Part shown: piece after piece, positions 16,730 through 24,500 of the stretch
How the letters are laid out: each line of letters begins with the position of its first letter
How positions within the stretch are numbered: position 1 is the stretch's first letter
DNA from: JBBQZU01 sp041749535
GTDB lineage: Bacteria > Bacteroidota > Bacteroidia > Flavobacteriales_D > Cryomorphaceae
DNA length: 64,000 nt
NCBI GenBank assembly: GCA_041749535.1
Contig: JBGTBE010000108.1
Span: 1 to 64,000, forward strand
Direction of reading: 5' to 3'
Position numbers and translations under genes: made by a program
Notes under the pieces: model-generated
Told to the model about the DNA's origin: nothing
Databases searched by the model: none
Seen by the model: the letters and a program-made list of their open reading frames with translations, nothing else

Positions 16730-18476
16730 CTTTCGCTTCAAGCTGTAAGCTTCTTCGGCCCTGCCACTCTGACTCTCCAATCGTATAGGCGAGGGTGAAT
16801 GTGGCTCCAGATGATAGCTCATCGTACTTGCTGGCTTGCTTAAAGGCAATTACTGACAATGTTTCTGATGTCCTTTCAGGATCATAAACCATAAACTTTA
16901 AGTGGTCTGATCCTACAACCTGCACACCTCGTGCCTTGCATGAATGGGTAGCAAAGACTGGCTCCGGATTGGATGGGCCATAGGGTTTCATCCTTGACAT
17001 TTGCTTGTAAAATGTGTGCCAATTCACATTGTACCATTCCTTGAACTGTACTACAAGATCTATCTGTAACTTGGGAATTTTGTTGCTTCCAGACAAAGTG
17101 CTCGCAACTGCTTCCTCAAACCTATCAGAAAATTCAGAGAACTTCTCTTCTTTAAGGGTGAGACCTGCCGCAGCATCATGGCCTCCAAACTGCAGGAGCG
17201 TTTCGCTACATGCAGCAATTGCTGCGTGTAAGTTAAACCCTTCAACACTGCGCGCGCTGCCAGTAAGTACCCCATTTGCTTTCGTAAGCACTACTGTGGG
17301 TCGGTAGCATCGCTCTGTGAGCCTTGAAGCAATTATACCAACTACGCCTTTGTGCCATTCCTTGTTGTAAACTACGGTGGCGCTCTTGGCAAATTGCGGA
17401 TCATCGTCCACCATTTGCGAAATGGCTTCGGCAGTAATCTTTTTATCCAGCAACTTGCGCTGTACATTCAATTTTTCAAGTTCGGCAGCACTTTGCTGAA
17501 TGAGGTCACTGTCCTTCGCAGTGAGTAATTCAACAGCAATAGATGCATGAGCAAGTCTTCCCGCCGCATTGATTCTAGGGCCGATTTTAAACACCACATC
17601 TCCCACATCCATGGGGCCGCTATGGGCTGCCATGCGAAGCAACGCACCCACTCCTGCTGGCATATCACTATTCAGGCGCTTTAGCCCTGCCTCCACCAAT
17701 ATTCTGTTTATGCCAGTAAGTGGTACTATATCGCAACAAGTTGCAATAGCCACGAGAGGTAATTCATTCAAAAGCAATGCTTCTGGAAATAAAAGTGATT
17801 GTTGTAAGGACATCAACAGCATGTATGCAACCCCACAACCACACAATTCCTTGCCTTCGAATATGCAATCAGCCCTTTTTGGGTTCATCACGGCATAAGC
17901 TGCTGGCAATTCAATTCCCGGAAGGTGGTGGTCACACACTATCACATCAATCCCTAATTCATTTGCGAGCTGTATTTTCTCATGTGCAAGTATGCCGCAA
18001 TCGAGGGTAACCATCAATTTTACACCCAATGCCGAAGCGGCCCTTACACCCTTCTCGCTGAGACCATATCCTTCATCATACCTATCGGGCTGATATGGAT
18101 GAAGTTGCCCACCTATGGCTTTTAGCACATTGTACATCACGGCCACAGCGCAAGATCCGTCTACATCATAATCACCATACAACATTATTTCTTCTCCATT
18201 CCTGATTGCATCTGCCAACCTGAGGGTAGCCTTGTTCGCATCTGCCATCTGCGACATATTCTTGATGGATGAGAAATCAGGATTAAAGAATCCCTTGACC
18301 TTTGTAAATGAATCCAATCCACGCATCACCAAAATTTGCGCACAAAGCGGGTGTAGATTACTCACTTCATCTGTCAGACTATGCACATTGGCATGACCTA
18401 CGTCGGAAGGGTAAACCAGTTCAAAATCTGACACTTGGGCTTGTATTTGCTTTTCTTGAAATGTAAGGTCATTCAT
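16710..18476 (-). CDS. recJ: Single-stranded-DNA-specific exonuclease RecJ
   Basis: RecJ degrades single-stranded DNA 5' to 3' in recombination and mismatch repair. The 588-residue protein carries the DHH phosphoesterase motifs GDYDVDGSCAV (motif I, near residue 100), CDHHLPG (motif III) and GPRINAAGRL. The DHHA1 part has GIIASRLTERCYRP and FGGHDAAAG. A C-terminal OB-like domain with PYGPSNPEPVF follows. It overlaps the mscS gene by 20 bases end to end, and about 200 bases separate its start from the divergent Cys-repeat lipoprotein. Confidence 0.95.
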   Translation of the reverse strand: MNDLTFQEKQIQAQVSDFELVYPSDVGHANVHSLTDEVSNLHPLCAQILVMRGLDSFTKVKGFFNPDFSSIKNMSQMADANKATLRLADAIRNGEEIMLYGDYDVDGSCAVAVMYNVLKAIGGQLHPYQPDRYDEGYGLSEKGVRAASALGVKLMVTLDCGILAHEKIQLANELGIDVIVCDHHLPGIELPAAYAVMNPKRADCIFEGKELCGCGVAYMLLMSLQQSLLFPEALLLNELPLVAIATCCDIVPLTGINRILVEAGLKRLNSDMPAGVGALLRMAAHSGPMDVGDVVFKIGPRINAAGRLAHASIAVELLTAKDSDLIQQSAAELEKLNVQRKLLDKKITAEAISQMVDDDPQFAKSATVVYNKEWHKGVVGIIASRLTERCYRPTVVLTKANGVLTGSARSVEGFNLHAAIAACSETLLQFGGHDAAAGLTLKEEKFSEFSDRFEEAVASTLSGSNKIPKLQIDLVVQFKEWYNVNWHTFYKQMSRMKPYGPSNPEPVFATHSCKARGVQVVGSDHLKFMVYDPERTSETLSVIAFKQASKYDELSSGATFTLAYTIGESEWQGRRSLQLEAKAIELCR

Positions 18477-18672
18477 CGTTATAATAATTTAGAAGGCATT
18501 CCTCCTCAAGAAAAAAAGGTGGGGCGCTGGTTATAAAGGCTGGATGAAAATAGATGAAATTAATACAAGATGGGCTATACAACCTCTAATAATTTTGAAC
18601 GTCTAAGGAATGTTCCGTACTTTTCGCAGTAATTTGCGTTTTGTAAATCATAGAAAAGATAAAATCCAATTG

Positions 18673-20322
18673 ATGAAATCTCACATTTTCAGAGCCTTTG
18701 CCCTCATAGGTTTGGTGTTGTTTGTGGCTTCTAGCTGCCGCAATGAGGACAATAAAATCCCCGAAACCTGTTTTGATGAAGTTCGCAACCAAGGTGAGTT
18801 AAGGGTTGACTGTGGTGGACCCAACTGTCCTGAGTGCCCTCCTACCTGTGATGACAGGCTTTCGAATCAGGGAGAGTTCACACCTGTTCCTTTTGCTTTA
18901 GGAATTGACTGTGGTGGACCCAATTGCCCACCTTGCAGCACCTGTGAAGATGGAATCATGAATGCACACTGGGTATTCGACCCAAACCTCACCCAAGACG
19001 ATCTTTCGCGTAGCGATGTTGGTCAAAACCTGAACGGTCAGCTGTATCTTCTGGTTATGGAAACGGGTATAGACTGCGGTTATCCTTGTCCTGATTTTTG
19101 CCCCCCAACTTGTGAAGATGGCATCCAAAATGCTGATGAACAAGGCGTGGATTGTGGCGGTACATTGTGCCCATTCCCTTGTCCACCTCCTTCCTGCTTT
19201 GATGGTATTCAAAATGGCAATGAGACAGGCATAGACTGTGGTGCACCTGAATGTGTTCTACTGGGAATTATTTGTCCTGACCCAACGTGTACCGATTCTA
19301 TTCAAAATGTTCATATTGAATTGATCAATCTTGAAGGAATAGAATATGTAGTAGTTGTAGAGGAAGGAATTGACTGCGACTACAACCCCCTTACAAGCTG
19401 TCCAGACTGCCCGGTACCTACCTGCTACGACGGAGTTTTGAATCAGGGTGAAGCCGGTATTGACTGTGGTGGCCCATGCCCTACCCTTTGTGATCCAGTG
19501 CCAAACTGCAATGATGGGGTTCAAAATGGAGAAGAAGAGGGTGTTGATTGTGGAGGCACAATGTGCCCACCCTGTGCCACCTGTGATGACATGATAAAGA
19601 ATGGCCCGGAATTGGAAATCGATTGTGTGGACTATCCGATCCCGAGCTATGCCTGTCCTCAGTGTATCTCCTGCCATGATGGTATTCAGAATGTCGAGAT
19701 AGATGAATTGGACATTGACTGTGGTGGCCCCCAGTGTGAGCCTTGCGAACAGTTCCTACAAGTAACGAAAATTGGCCCCGGCAATGGTCTGGGATTTATG
19801 GACCAGAATTGGTTCAACCAACTTTCTGCCCTCGGAGGCAATGATGACACCCTCTATGTTCCAAACGCTCTTACCATGAGCAATACCGCTGGTTTCAATC
19901 CACAGTATCGCACCATAAGGGCAGTTTCTCAACTCGAAACTGTGAATGGTACCTACCAAAGGGTGGTAGAGTTGAGTATTCCAAAGCCGAACAACCTTCT
20001 TCCAATTAGCGAAGGTGGTACACCAATTGACATGGTGGAGTACAGTCCACTCATCTCACCCCCCACTCTGAAGTATTCAGAGGGATTCATTGATGGCCCT
20101 TTTGCCGGTACTGCCTCTTATCAGGCAACCACCACCCTGCCCGGCGATCCGGTGGATGTCTTGAATATCACCTACAACTACTTCATCCTTCAGGGAGGCT
20201 ATATCAAAGGAAATGTAACGTTCACAAGGCTTGAGCGCTTCCCACCAAATCCCTTGAATCCTGATGAAACTGCAAAAGCAGAAAACATTACGTTCAAAAT
20301 ACAATACAACCCTTTCCAATAA
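18673..20322 (+). CDS. Lipoprotein with about ten Cys-rich CxDGxxN...GIDCGGPxCPxC repeats
   Basis: From the ATG at 18673 the protein begins with a lipoprotein signal ending in VASSC; a frame from 18610 would add 21 residues of poor signal character. Between about 18.77 and 19.75 kb I count ten repeats of roughly C-x-D-G-I-x-N-(x)-E-x-G-[IV]-D-C-G-G-x-x-C-x-x-C. Most are 25-30 residues; units 2, 3, 6 and 9 carry insertions between the first Cys and the IDC motif. The last ~190 residues lack Cys and form a separate beta-rich domain. Similar Cys repeats occur in surface proteins of Bacteroidota and myxobacteria. The function is unknown. A strong terminator follows. Confidence 0.8.
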   Translation: MKSHIFRAFALIGLVLFVASSCRNEDNKIPETCFDEVRNQGELRVDCGGPNCPECPPTCDDRLSNQGEFTPVPFALGIDCGGPNCPPCSTCEDGIMNAHWVFDPNLTQDDLSRSDVGQNLNGQLYLLVMETGIDCGYPCPDFCPPTCEDGIQNADEQGVDCGGTLCPFPCPPPSCFDGIQNGNETGIDCGAPECVLLGIICPDPTCTDSIQNVHIELINLEGIEYVVVVEEGIDCDYNPLTSCPDCPVPTCYDGVLNQGEAGIDCGGPCPTLCDPVPNCNDGVQNGEEEGVDCGGTMCPPCATCDDMIKNGPELEIDCVDYPIPSYACPQCISCHDGIQNVEIDELDIDCGGPQCEPCEQFLQVTKIGPGNGLGFMDQNWFNQLSALGGNDDTLYVPNALTMSNTAGFNPQYRTIRAVSQLETVNGTYQRVVELSIPKPNNLLPISEGGTPIDMVEYSPLISPPTLKYSEGFIDGPFAGTASYQATTTLPGDPVDVLNITYNYFILQGGYIKGNVTFTRLERFPPNPLNPDETAKAENITFKIQYNPFQ

Positions 20323-20342
20323 GGAATCCCATATCGAAAAAG

Positions 20343-20374
20343 AGCCCCGCTGCAAATTGCAGCGGGGCTTTTCA
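20343..20374 (+). terminator. Intrinsic terminator of the Cys-repeat lipoprotein gene
   Basis: AGCCCCGCTGCA at 20343-20354 pairs perfectly with TGCAGCGGGGCT at 20358-20369 and is followed by T-rich sequence. It lies 20 bases after the stop codon. Confidence 0.9.
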
Positions 20375-20403
20375 TTTTGGGTAAAACAGTAGGATCGAAA
20401 ATT

Positions 20404-20439
20404 GACCGGCCACCAACCCTTGCGGATTGGTGGCCGGTC
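20404..20439 (-). terminator. 13-bp hairpin terminator of the tRNA-like RNA
   Basis: GACCGGCCACCAA at 20404-20416 is the exact reverse complement of 20427-20439, with a 10-base loop. On the minus strand the hairpin is followed by AATTTTC, so it fits an intrinsic terminator for the minus-strand RNA that ends just upstream. Confidence 0.75.
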
Positions 20440-20452
20440 GCGCCTAAGATTG

Positions 20453-20567
20453 CTGTAGGGGAAGGACTCGAACCTTCATAGAGTGGTTAGCCGCGCAATG
20501 CGTGGTTTCTTCCGAACCTCCACCCCCGGGACAGGGGGGCATGTCTGCCTATTTCATCACCCCACAG
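20453..20567 (-). ncRNA. tRNA-like RNA: class II, Leu-like body, GUC in anticodon position, 45-nt variable region
   Basis: Read on the minus strand it folds as a cloverleaf. Acceptor TGTGGGG (20566-20560) pairs with CCCTACA (20460-20454), and C20567-G20453 can add an eighth pair. Then come T8; a 3-bp D-stem ATG/CAT whose loop has A14 and GG; a 5-bp anticodon stem CCCCC/GGGGG (20539-20535/20527-20523) with loop CTGTCCC, giving T33 and GTC at 34-36; and T-arm GAAGG-TTCGAGT-CCTTC (20477-20461). The D-arm closely resembles tRNA-Leu. The variable region 20522-20478 is 45 nt, far longer than in ordinary class II tRNAs, and can form two small hairpins. Position 37 is C, unusual for a tRNA. No CCA is encoded. 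It has a consensus promoter and a terminator. Whether it is charged, and with what, is unknown. Confidence 0.65.
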
Positions 20568-20588
20568 TGTTGGGTTATTTTGATATGT

Positions 20589-20620
20589 CAAATATAGGGA
20601 AGTATACGTTTCATTGCCAA
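20589..20620 (-). promoter_or_regulatory. Consensus Bacteroidota promoter of the tRNA-like RNA
   Basis: On the minus strand, TTG (20620-20618), a 21-base spacer and TATATTTG (20596-20589) match the TTG-N19-21-TAnnTTTG promoter. Transcription should start near 20582, about 15 bases before the folded domain. This is one of the best promoter matches in the window. Confidence 0.7.
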
Positions 20621-20669
20621 TTAATTTACATTTTGCTTAATATATTATCGATTTATTAATTCAAGTAAG

Positions 20670-20677
20670 TATCTTTG
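20670..20677 (+). promoter_or_regulatory. -7 box of the Lrp-family regulator gene
   Basis: TATCTTTG at 20670-20677 fits TAnnTTTG, placing the transcript start near 20684. This rules out an earlier possible start codon at 20675 and supports the ATG at 20711. No TTG lies at the usual -33 distance in the AT-rich upstream sequence. Confidence 0.45.
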
Positions 20678-20710
20678 TCAATATCATATTTTAATTTAGG
20701 AAAAATACTT

Positions 20711-21187
20711 ATGGATTATCACATCGACAATATTGACCGCAACATCATGGCCATGCTCCTGGAAGATGCGCGAACACCTTATACCGAAATAGCACAGAAG
20801 CTGATAATATCGCCCGGCACTGTGCATGTACGTATGAAGAAACTCGAACAAATGGGGGTTGTAACGGGTTCAGAGCTTATTGTGAATCCATCAAAACTTG
20901 GGTTTGATCTAACTGCATTTATTGGGGTGTTTCTTGAAAAGGGAGCTACCTACAAGGAAGTGGTCGAAGAACTACAACGCATTGAAGAAATACTGGAGGC
21001 CTATTACACCACTGGCGGATACAGCATATTTCTGAAAATAGTTTGTGCCAATACCAACCACTTGAGGCAAGTTCTGAATGAAAAGATTCAGGCAGTCAAA
21101 GGCATTCAGCGCACCGAGACAATGATTTCCCTTGAGCAAAGCATTCGTAGAAAGATACCCCTGCACACTATTTCCATACCTTCGTAA
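20711..21187 (+). CDS. Lrp/AsnC-family transcriptional regulator
   Basis: Lrp-type regulators sense amino acids or related metabolites and bind DNA as dimers or octamers. From the ATG at 20711 the protein has 158 residues. The N-terminal winged helix contains IDNIDRNIMAMLLEDARTPYTEIA and the recognition helix SPGTVHVRMKKLEQMGVV. The C-terminal RAM (ligand-binding) domain runs from about 72, with the TGGYSIFLKIV strand. It ends five bases before cysH, so it probably lies in one operon with cysH and may regulate sulfur or cysteine metabolism (inference). Confidence 0.92.
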   Translation: MDYHIDNIDRNIMAMLLEDARTPYTEIAQKLIISPGTVHVRMKKLEQMGVVTGSELIVNPSKLGFDLTAFIGVFLEKGATYKEVVEELQRIEEILEAYYTTGGYSIFLKIVCANTNHLRQVLNEKIQAVKGIQRTETMISLEQSIRRKIPLHTISIPS

Positions 21188-21192
21188 CTCCT

Positions 21193-21843
21193 ATGAAAGC
21201 AGCAAAGATTCTCGAGACGTTGGAAGCCTTGAAGACAGAAGGAAAATCCATGTTTGTGACTTCCTCTTTTCAAACCCATTCTATTCCACTCCTTCATATC
21301 ATATCGCGCAGCCAACCGCATATCCCTGTGTATTGTCTCAATACGGGTTTTCTAATGCCTGAGACCCTGGCATTCGCGAAGCAAATATCCAGGCAGTTTG
21401 AGATTGAAATTCTTAACGTGTTTTCCTCAATCCCTAAAATTCAGCAACGTGATGCAAATGGCAATTTCTTTTTCACTTCAAATCCGGATTATTGTTGCCA
21501 CATAAACAAGGTAGAGCCTACATCCCGATTATTGGATAGATACGATGTTTGGATCAATGGAATTCGTGCCGATCAAAACGCCAATCGTAAAACCATGAAG
21601 GAATTTCAGCTGGCAGGTGAACACAGTATGCGTTATCATCCCATGCTCGATTGGAGCAATAAAGATGTTTACGATTACATAAGGGAGCACGGGTTGCCAC
21701 GTCACCCACTTGACAAAGATGGTTATCTGAGCATAGGTTGCGAACCCTGCACACGCAAAGCATCTCTGGATGATCCTAGGGAAGCAAGGTGGTTTGGGCT
21801 TAGTAAAACAGAATGTGGACTTCACACTGAATTGGTGAAATAA
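21193..21843 (+). CDS. cysH: Phosphoadenylyl- or adenylyl-sulfate reductase, Fe-S type (CysH family)
   Basis: This enzyme reduces activated sulfate (APS or PAPS) to sulfite with thioredoxin in assimilatory sulfate reduction. The 216-residue protein has the Cys-Cys pair at 101-102 and the C183-E-P-C186 pair that bind a [4Fe-4S] cluster in APS-type reductases, plus the terminal ECGLH motif with the catalytic Cys. Which activated sulfate it prefers cannot be decided by eye. It follows the Lrp regulator by five bases and precedes an epimerase by nine. Other sulfate-activation genes are not in the window. Confidence 0.88.
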   Translation: MKAAKILETLEALKTEGKSMFVTSSFQTHSIPLLHIISRSQPHIPVYCLNTGFLMPETLAFAKQISRQFEIEILNVFSSIPKIQQRDANGNFFFTSNPDYCCHINKVEPTSRLLDRYDVWINGIRADQNANRKTMKEFQLAGEHSMRYHPMLDWSNKDVYDYIREHGLPRHPLDKDGYLSIGCEPCTRKASLDDPREARWFGLSKTECGLHTELVK

Positions 21844-21852
21844 TAAATTGCA

Positions 21853-22764
21853 ATGAAAATACTTATTACCGGTGGTACAGGATACCTCGGCACAGAACTG
21901 TGTTTGAGACTTATGAGCCGTCCTGAAATATCAGCTATTAATCTTTATGACAATCTCAGCCGAAAAAATTTCAACTTCTTTCTTGGACCAGAAAAAATCC
22001 ATCCGAAAGTTCGATTTATAGACGCGGACATTTTGGATTCCAATACACTCCGCAAAGAGATTGCTAAAGTAGATCTTGTAATACACCTCGCAGCCAAAGT
22101 GAGCACTCCCTTCGTAGATGAGAATACGCATCTCTTCGATCAGATTAACAATTGGGGAACTGCAGAACTGAGCTATGCCTTGGAGGCAAGCGACTGCCCA
22201 GCAGTAATATACCTAAGCAGTGCAAGCGTATACGGCGCCGGAACCAATTTTGCAGATATAGATACCTTCCCCAATCCAAAATCAGTATACGGAATCTCGA
22301 AACTCAAAGGAGAAAGGCATATTCGAAGGCTTGCCGATCAAAAGAAAACATCAGTAGTGAGATGTTCCAATGTCTACGGCTACTCTAAGAGCATGCGCTT
22401 CGATGCAGTAATAAATCGATTTGTGCTTCATACCAGGCATTATCGCAAGGTTACCATCAATGGGAATGGTGAGCAAGAAAGGGCATTTGTCCATATAAAC
22501 AGGGTGACCGGGTTTTTGGAAAGGCTTATTTTCAAAGAAGAGTGGAAGCCTGTATACAACCTGGTTGACCATAACCTTTCCGTAAATGACATTGCTTACA
22601 CGTTGAAAGAATTGGTCCCTGACCTGGAGATGCTTTATGTGGATCAACAACTTTCACTGAGACAGGTGAGGGTGGAACCTCATGATGCAGTCGTTGACCT
22701 CCTTGGCTTGCCAGACCAAAGTTTTGAAGATGACCTGAAGCTCTTCCTCCATCAGCTAGCCTGA
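21853..22764 (+). CDS. NAD-dependent epimerase/dehydratase (extended SDR)
   Basis: A Rossmann-fold sugar-nucleotide or related dehydrogenase. The N-terminus has the NAD-binding ITGGTGYLGTEL motif (about 4-15), Asp37 in the following strand region, the LAAKVSTP loop, catalytic Ser in YLSSASVYG and the YGISK pair of the Tyr-x3-Lys motif. The substrate-binding half has NGNGEQERAFVHINRV. The length of 303 residues is usual. It is the third gene of the run after the Lrp regulator and cysH, with no obvious shared pathway, and it converges with the quinone oxidoreductase gene four bases away. The substrate is unknown. Confidence 0.85.
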   Translation: MKILITGGTGYLGTELCLRLMSRPEISAINLYDNLSRKNFNFFLGPEKIHPKVRFIDADILDSNTLRKEIAKVDLVIHLAAKVSTPFVDENTHLFDQINNWGTAELSYALEASDCPAVIYLSSASVYGAGTNFADIDTFPNPKSVYGISKLKGERHIRRLADQKKTSVVRCSNVYGYSKSMRFDAVINRFVLHTRHYRKVTINGNGEQERAFVHINRVTGFLERLIFKEEWKPVYNLVDHNLSVNDIAYTLKELVPDLEMLYVDQQLSLRQVRVEPHDAVVDLLGLPDQSFEDDLKLFLHQLA

Positions 22765-22767
22765 CGC

Positions 22768-23808
22768 CTACCAAAATACAGAAAGCTTACCTATGGTGGA
22801 GCGATTCTCCAATGCCTTATGCGCTTCTGCAAGCTCGCTAACGCTATACCGGCCTCCAACCACTGGCTTCAAAACTCCAATCGGATTCTCATCCGTTGGC
22901 AAGGCCATTTTAACTACTTGCTCAAGGCAATGTGCCACAAGCTGAGGTTTATAGTCGCCCAATTTTAGGAGATTTACGCCAATTATTGACTTTGACCGCA
23001 TGATCAGTGTCAACGGAGAAATGTATCCAGACCGAAGGAGCAGCGCAATGCTGCTTATGATACCTGCACTTTTACCAACACGGCTGGCCGCTCCATAAAT
23101 CACCATTTTACCACCCGGTCCGAGCAGTTTCATATCAGCCGGTATGGATTTTCCGGCAAGGGAATTGAAGCTTGCGTCAAGTTTGGCTTTACCGAGTGTT
23201 TGAAGAAACGCAGTGGAATAATCGCGCTCCGAATAATTCACAGCATGCTGAACACCCAGATTGTTCAGAAAATCAATTTTGGCATCAGAGCCTGCTGTTG
23301 CAAATACTTCACACCCTTTTGCCAGGGCCATTTGACACAGCGCAATGCCTACTCCACCTGCCGCAGCATGCACCAATACCCTATCAGCAGGGTGCAGGTT
23401 CAAGCTTTCATAAAAACATATGTAGGCAGTGGTAAACTGCGTTCCGATTGCAACCGCTTGATCAGCAGGGTAATCGACAGGAATTGAAGCAAGTGCCCTA
23501 AAATCTGTGACTGCATACTCGGCATAACCTCCAAAACGGGTGAGCGCAACTACGCGCATTCCTTTGAAAAGGGCCGGCACTTCTGAGCCAATTTCTTCGA
23601 TGAGCCCCACCACTTCGTATCCCAAAACACAAGGTCTTGACGGCACATCAGGATAGAGGCCCTTTCTCGCCAACACATCTGCAAAATTAAGTCCGAATGC
23701 TTCGACCTTTATAAGCACCTGTGTACTTTCAGGTTTCGGCACATCGGCTTCCCTTGTTTCAAAAGCTGAATCAGCAGTGCCGAATTTGGTAAGATAAACT
23801 GCTTTCAT
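22768..23808 (-). CDS. Zinc-independent medium-chain oxidoreductase (quinone oxidoreductase/VAT-1-like)
   Basis: This NADPH-dependent MDR protein probably reduces quinones or other reactive carbonyls. The GroES-like N-terminal domain (about 1-120) has VEAFGLNFADVLARKGLYP and lacks the zinc-binding Cys and His of alcohol dehydrogenases. The Rossmann domain has HAAAGGVGIALCQMA, the conserved cofactor-binding Gly motif (about 150-164). The protein resembles synaptic vesicle VAT-1-type members more than classical quinone oxidoreductases. It starts two bases after rsmI ends, in a minus-strand group of four genes. Confidence 0.88.
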   Translation of the reverse strand: MKAVYLTKFGTADSAFETREADVPKPESTQVLIKVEAFGLNFADVLARKGLYPDVPSRPCVLGYEVVGLIEEIGSEVPALFKGMRVVALTRFGGYAEYAVTDFRALASIPVDYPADQAVAIGTQFTTAYICFYESLNLHPADRVLVHAAAGGVGIALCQMALAKGCEVFATAGSDAKIDFLNNLGVQHAVNYSERDYSTAFLQTLGKAKLDASFNSLAGKSIPADMKLLGPGGKMVIYGAASRVGKSAGIISSIALLLRSGYISPLTLIMRSKSIIGVNLLKLGDYKPQLVAHCLEQVVKMALPTDENPIGVLKPVVGGRYSVSELAEAHKALENRSTIGKLSVFW

Positions 23809-23810
23809 CC

Positions 23811-24500
23811 CTACGAATTGCCTTTGATTACCAATACAATTTCTCCTTTTAGTGGTTGCTTTTCACATCGCTCTAGAAGTGAACCCAGTGTACCGCGAAT
23901 ATTCTCTTCAAACATCTTGGTTAGCTCCCTGGAAATGGACGCTTCCCTATCTGCTCCAAACACCTCTGCCAACTGCATGAGTGTTTTCGCAATTCGGTGT
24001 GGTGACTCGTAGAGTACAATGGTACGCTCATCTGCGGCGAGACTCTCCATCCTTGTTTTCCTGCCTTTCTTCAATGGCAGAAAACCTTCAAAACAAAACC
24101 TATCCGTTGGAAAACCAGAATTAATCAACGCTGGAACGAATGCAGTAGCGCCAGGTAAAGTTTCAACATCTACTCCTGCAGCAATGCATGCGCGAACCAA
24201 TAAAAACCCTGGATCACTGATGCCAGGGGTTCCTGCATCCGTAACAAGTGCTAGAAGTGCCCCATTGGTAAGTCTTTCTACGATTCTCGGCACTGCCTTG
24301 TGTTCATTGTGTAAATGGAAAGAACTCAATTCGCAACTGATATTGTAATGCTTTAATAGACGACCCGTAGTACGGGTATCTTCAGCCAGCACAGACTGCA
24401 CAGATTTTAGAACTTCGAGAGAGCGAAGGGTGATATCACCCAGGTTGCCAAGTGGTGTTGGCACAAGCACGAGTCTGCCCTTTGGGGTGTCAGATTTCAT
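23811..24500 (-). CDS. rsmI: 16S rRNA (cytidine1402-2'-O)-methyltransferase RsmI
   Basis: RsmI methylates the ribose of C1402 in the decoding centre of 16S rRNA. The first ~60 residues carry the family signature VPTPLGNLGDITLRSLEVL and LAEDTRTTGRLLKHY, and TDAGTPGISDPG follows near 88. At 229 residues it is shorter than the E. coli enzyme and lacks the C-terminal extension, which is usual in many Bacteroidota. It overlaps the end of the upstream M28 peptidase gene by 11 bases, so the two are in one transcript. Confidence 0.94.
   Translation of the reverse strand: MKSDTPKGRLVLVPTPLGNLGDITLRSLEVLKSVQSVLAEDTRTTGRLLKHYNISCELSSFHLHNEHKAVPRIVERLTNGALLALVTDAGTPGISDPGFLLVRACIAAGVDVETLPGATAFVPALINSGFPTDRFCFEGFLPLKKGRKTRMESLAADERTIVLYESPHRIAKTLMQLAEVFGADREASISRELTKMFEENIRGTLGSLLERCEKQPLKGEIVLVIKGNS

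Noticed and set aside
19258..19677. Antisense frame within the Cys-repeat gene with repeated Gly/Thr-rich motifs
   Set aside because: The repeats are only the complement of the real tandem repeats.
20453..20567. The tRNA-like RNA as tmRNA, SRP RNA or tRNA-Sec
   Set aside because: No tmRNA tag or 5' signature, no SRP domain IV motif, anticodon not UCA, and a short D-stem unlike tRNA-Sec.
20675..20710. Upstream start for the Lrp regulator
   Set aside because: It lies inside the likely -7 box, and the next ATG gives the normal N-terminus.
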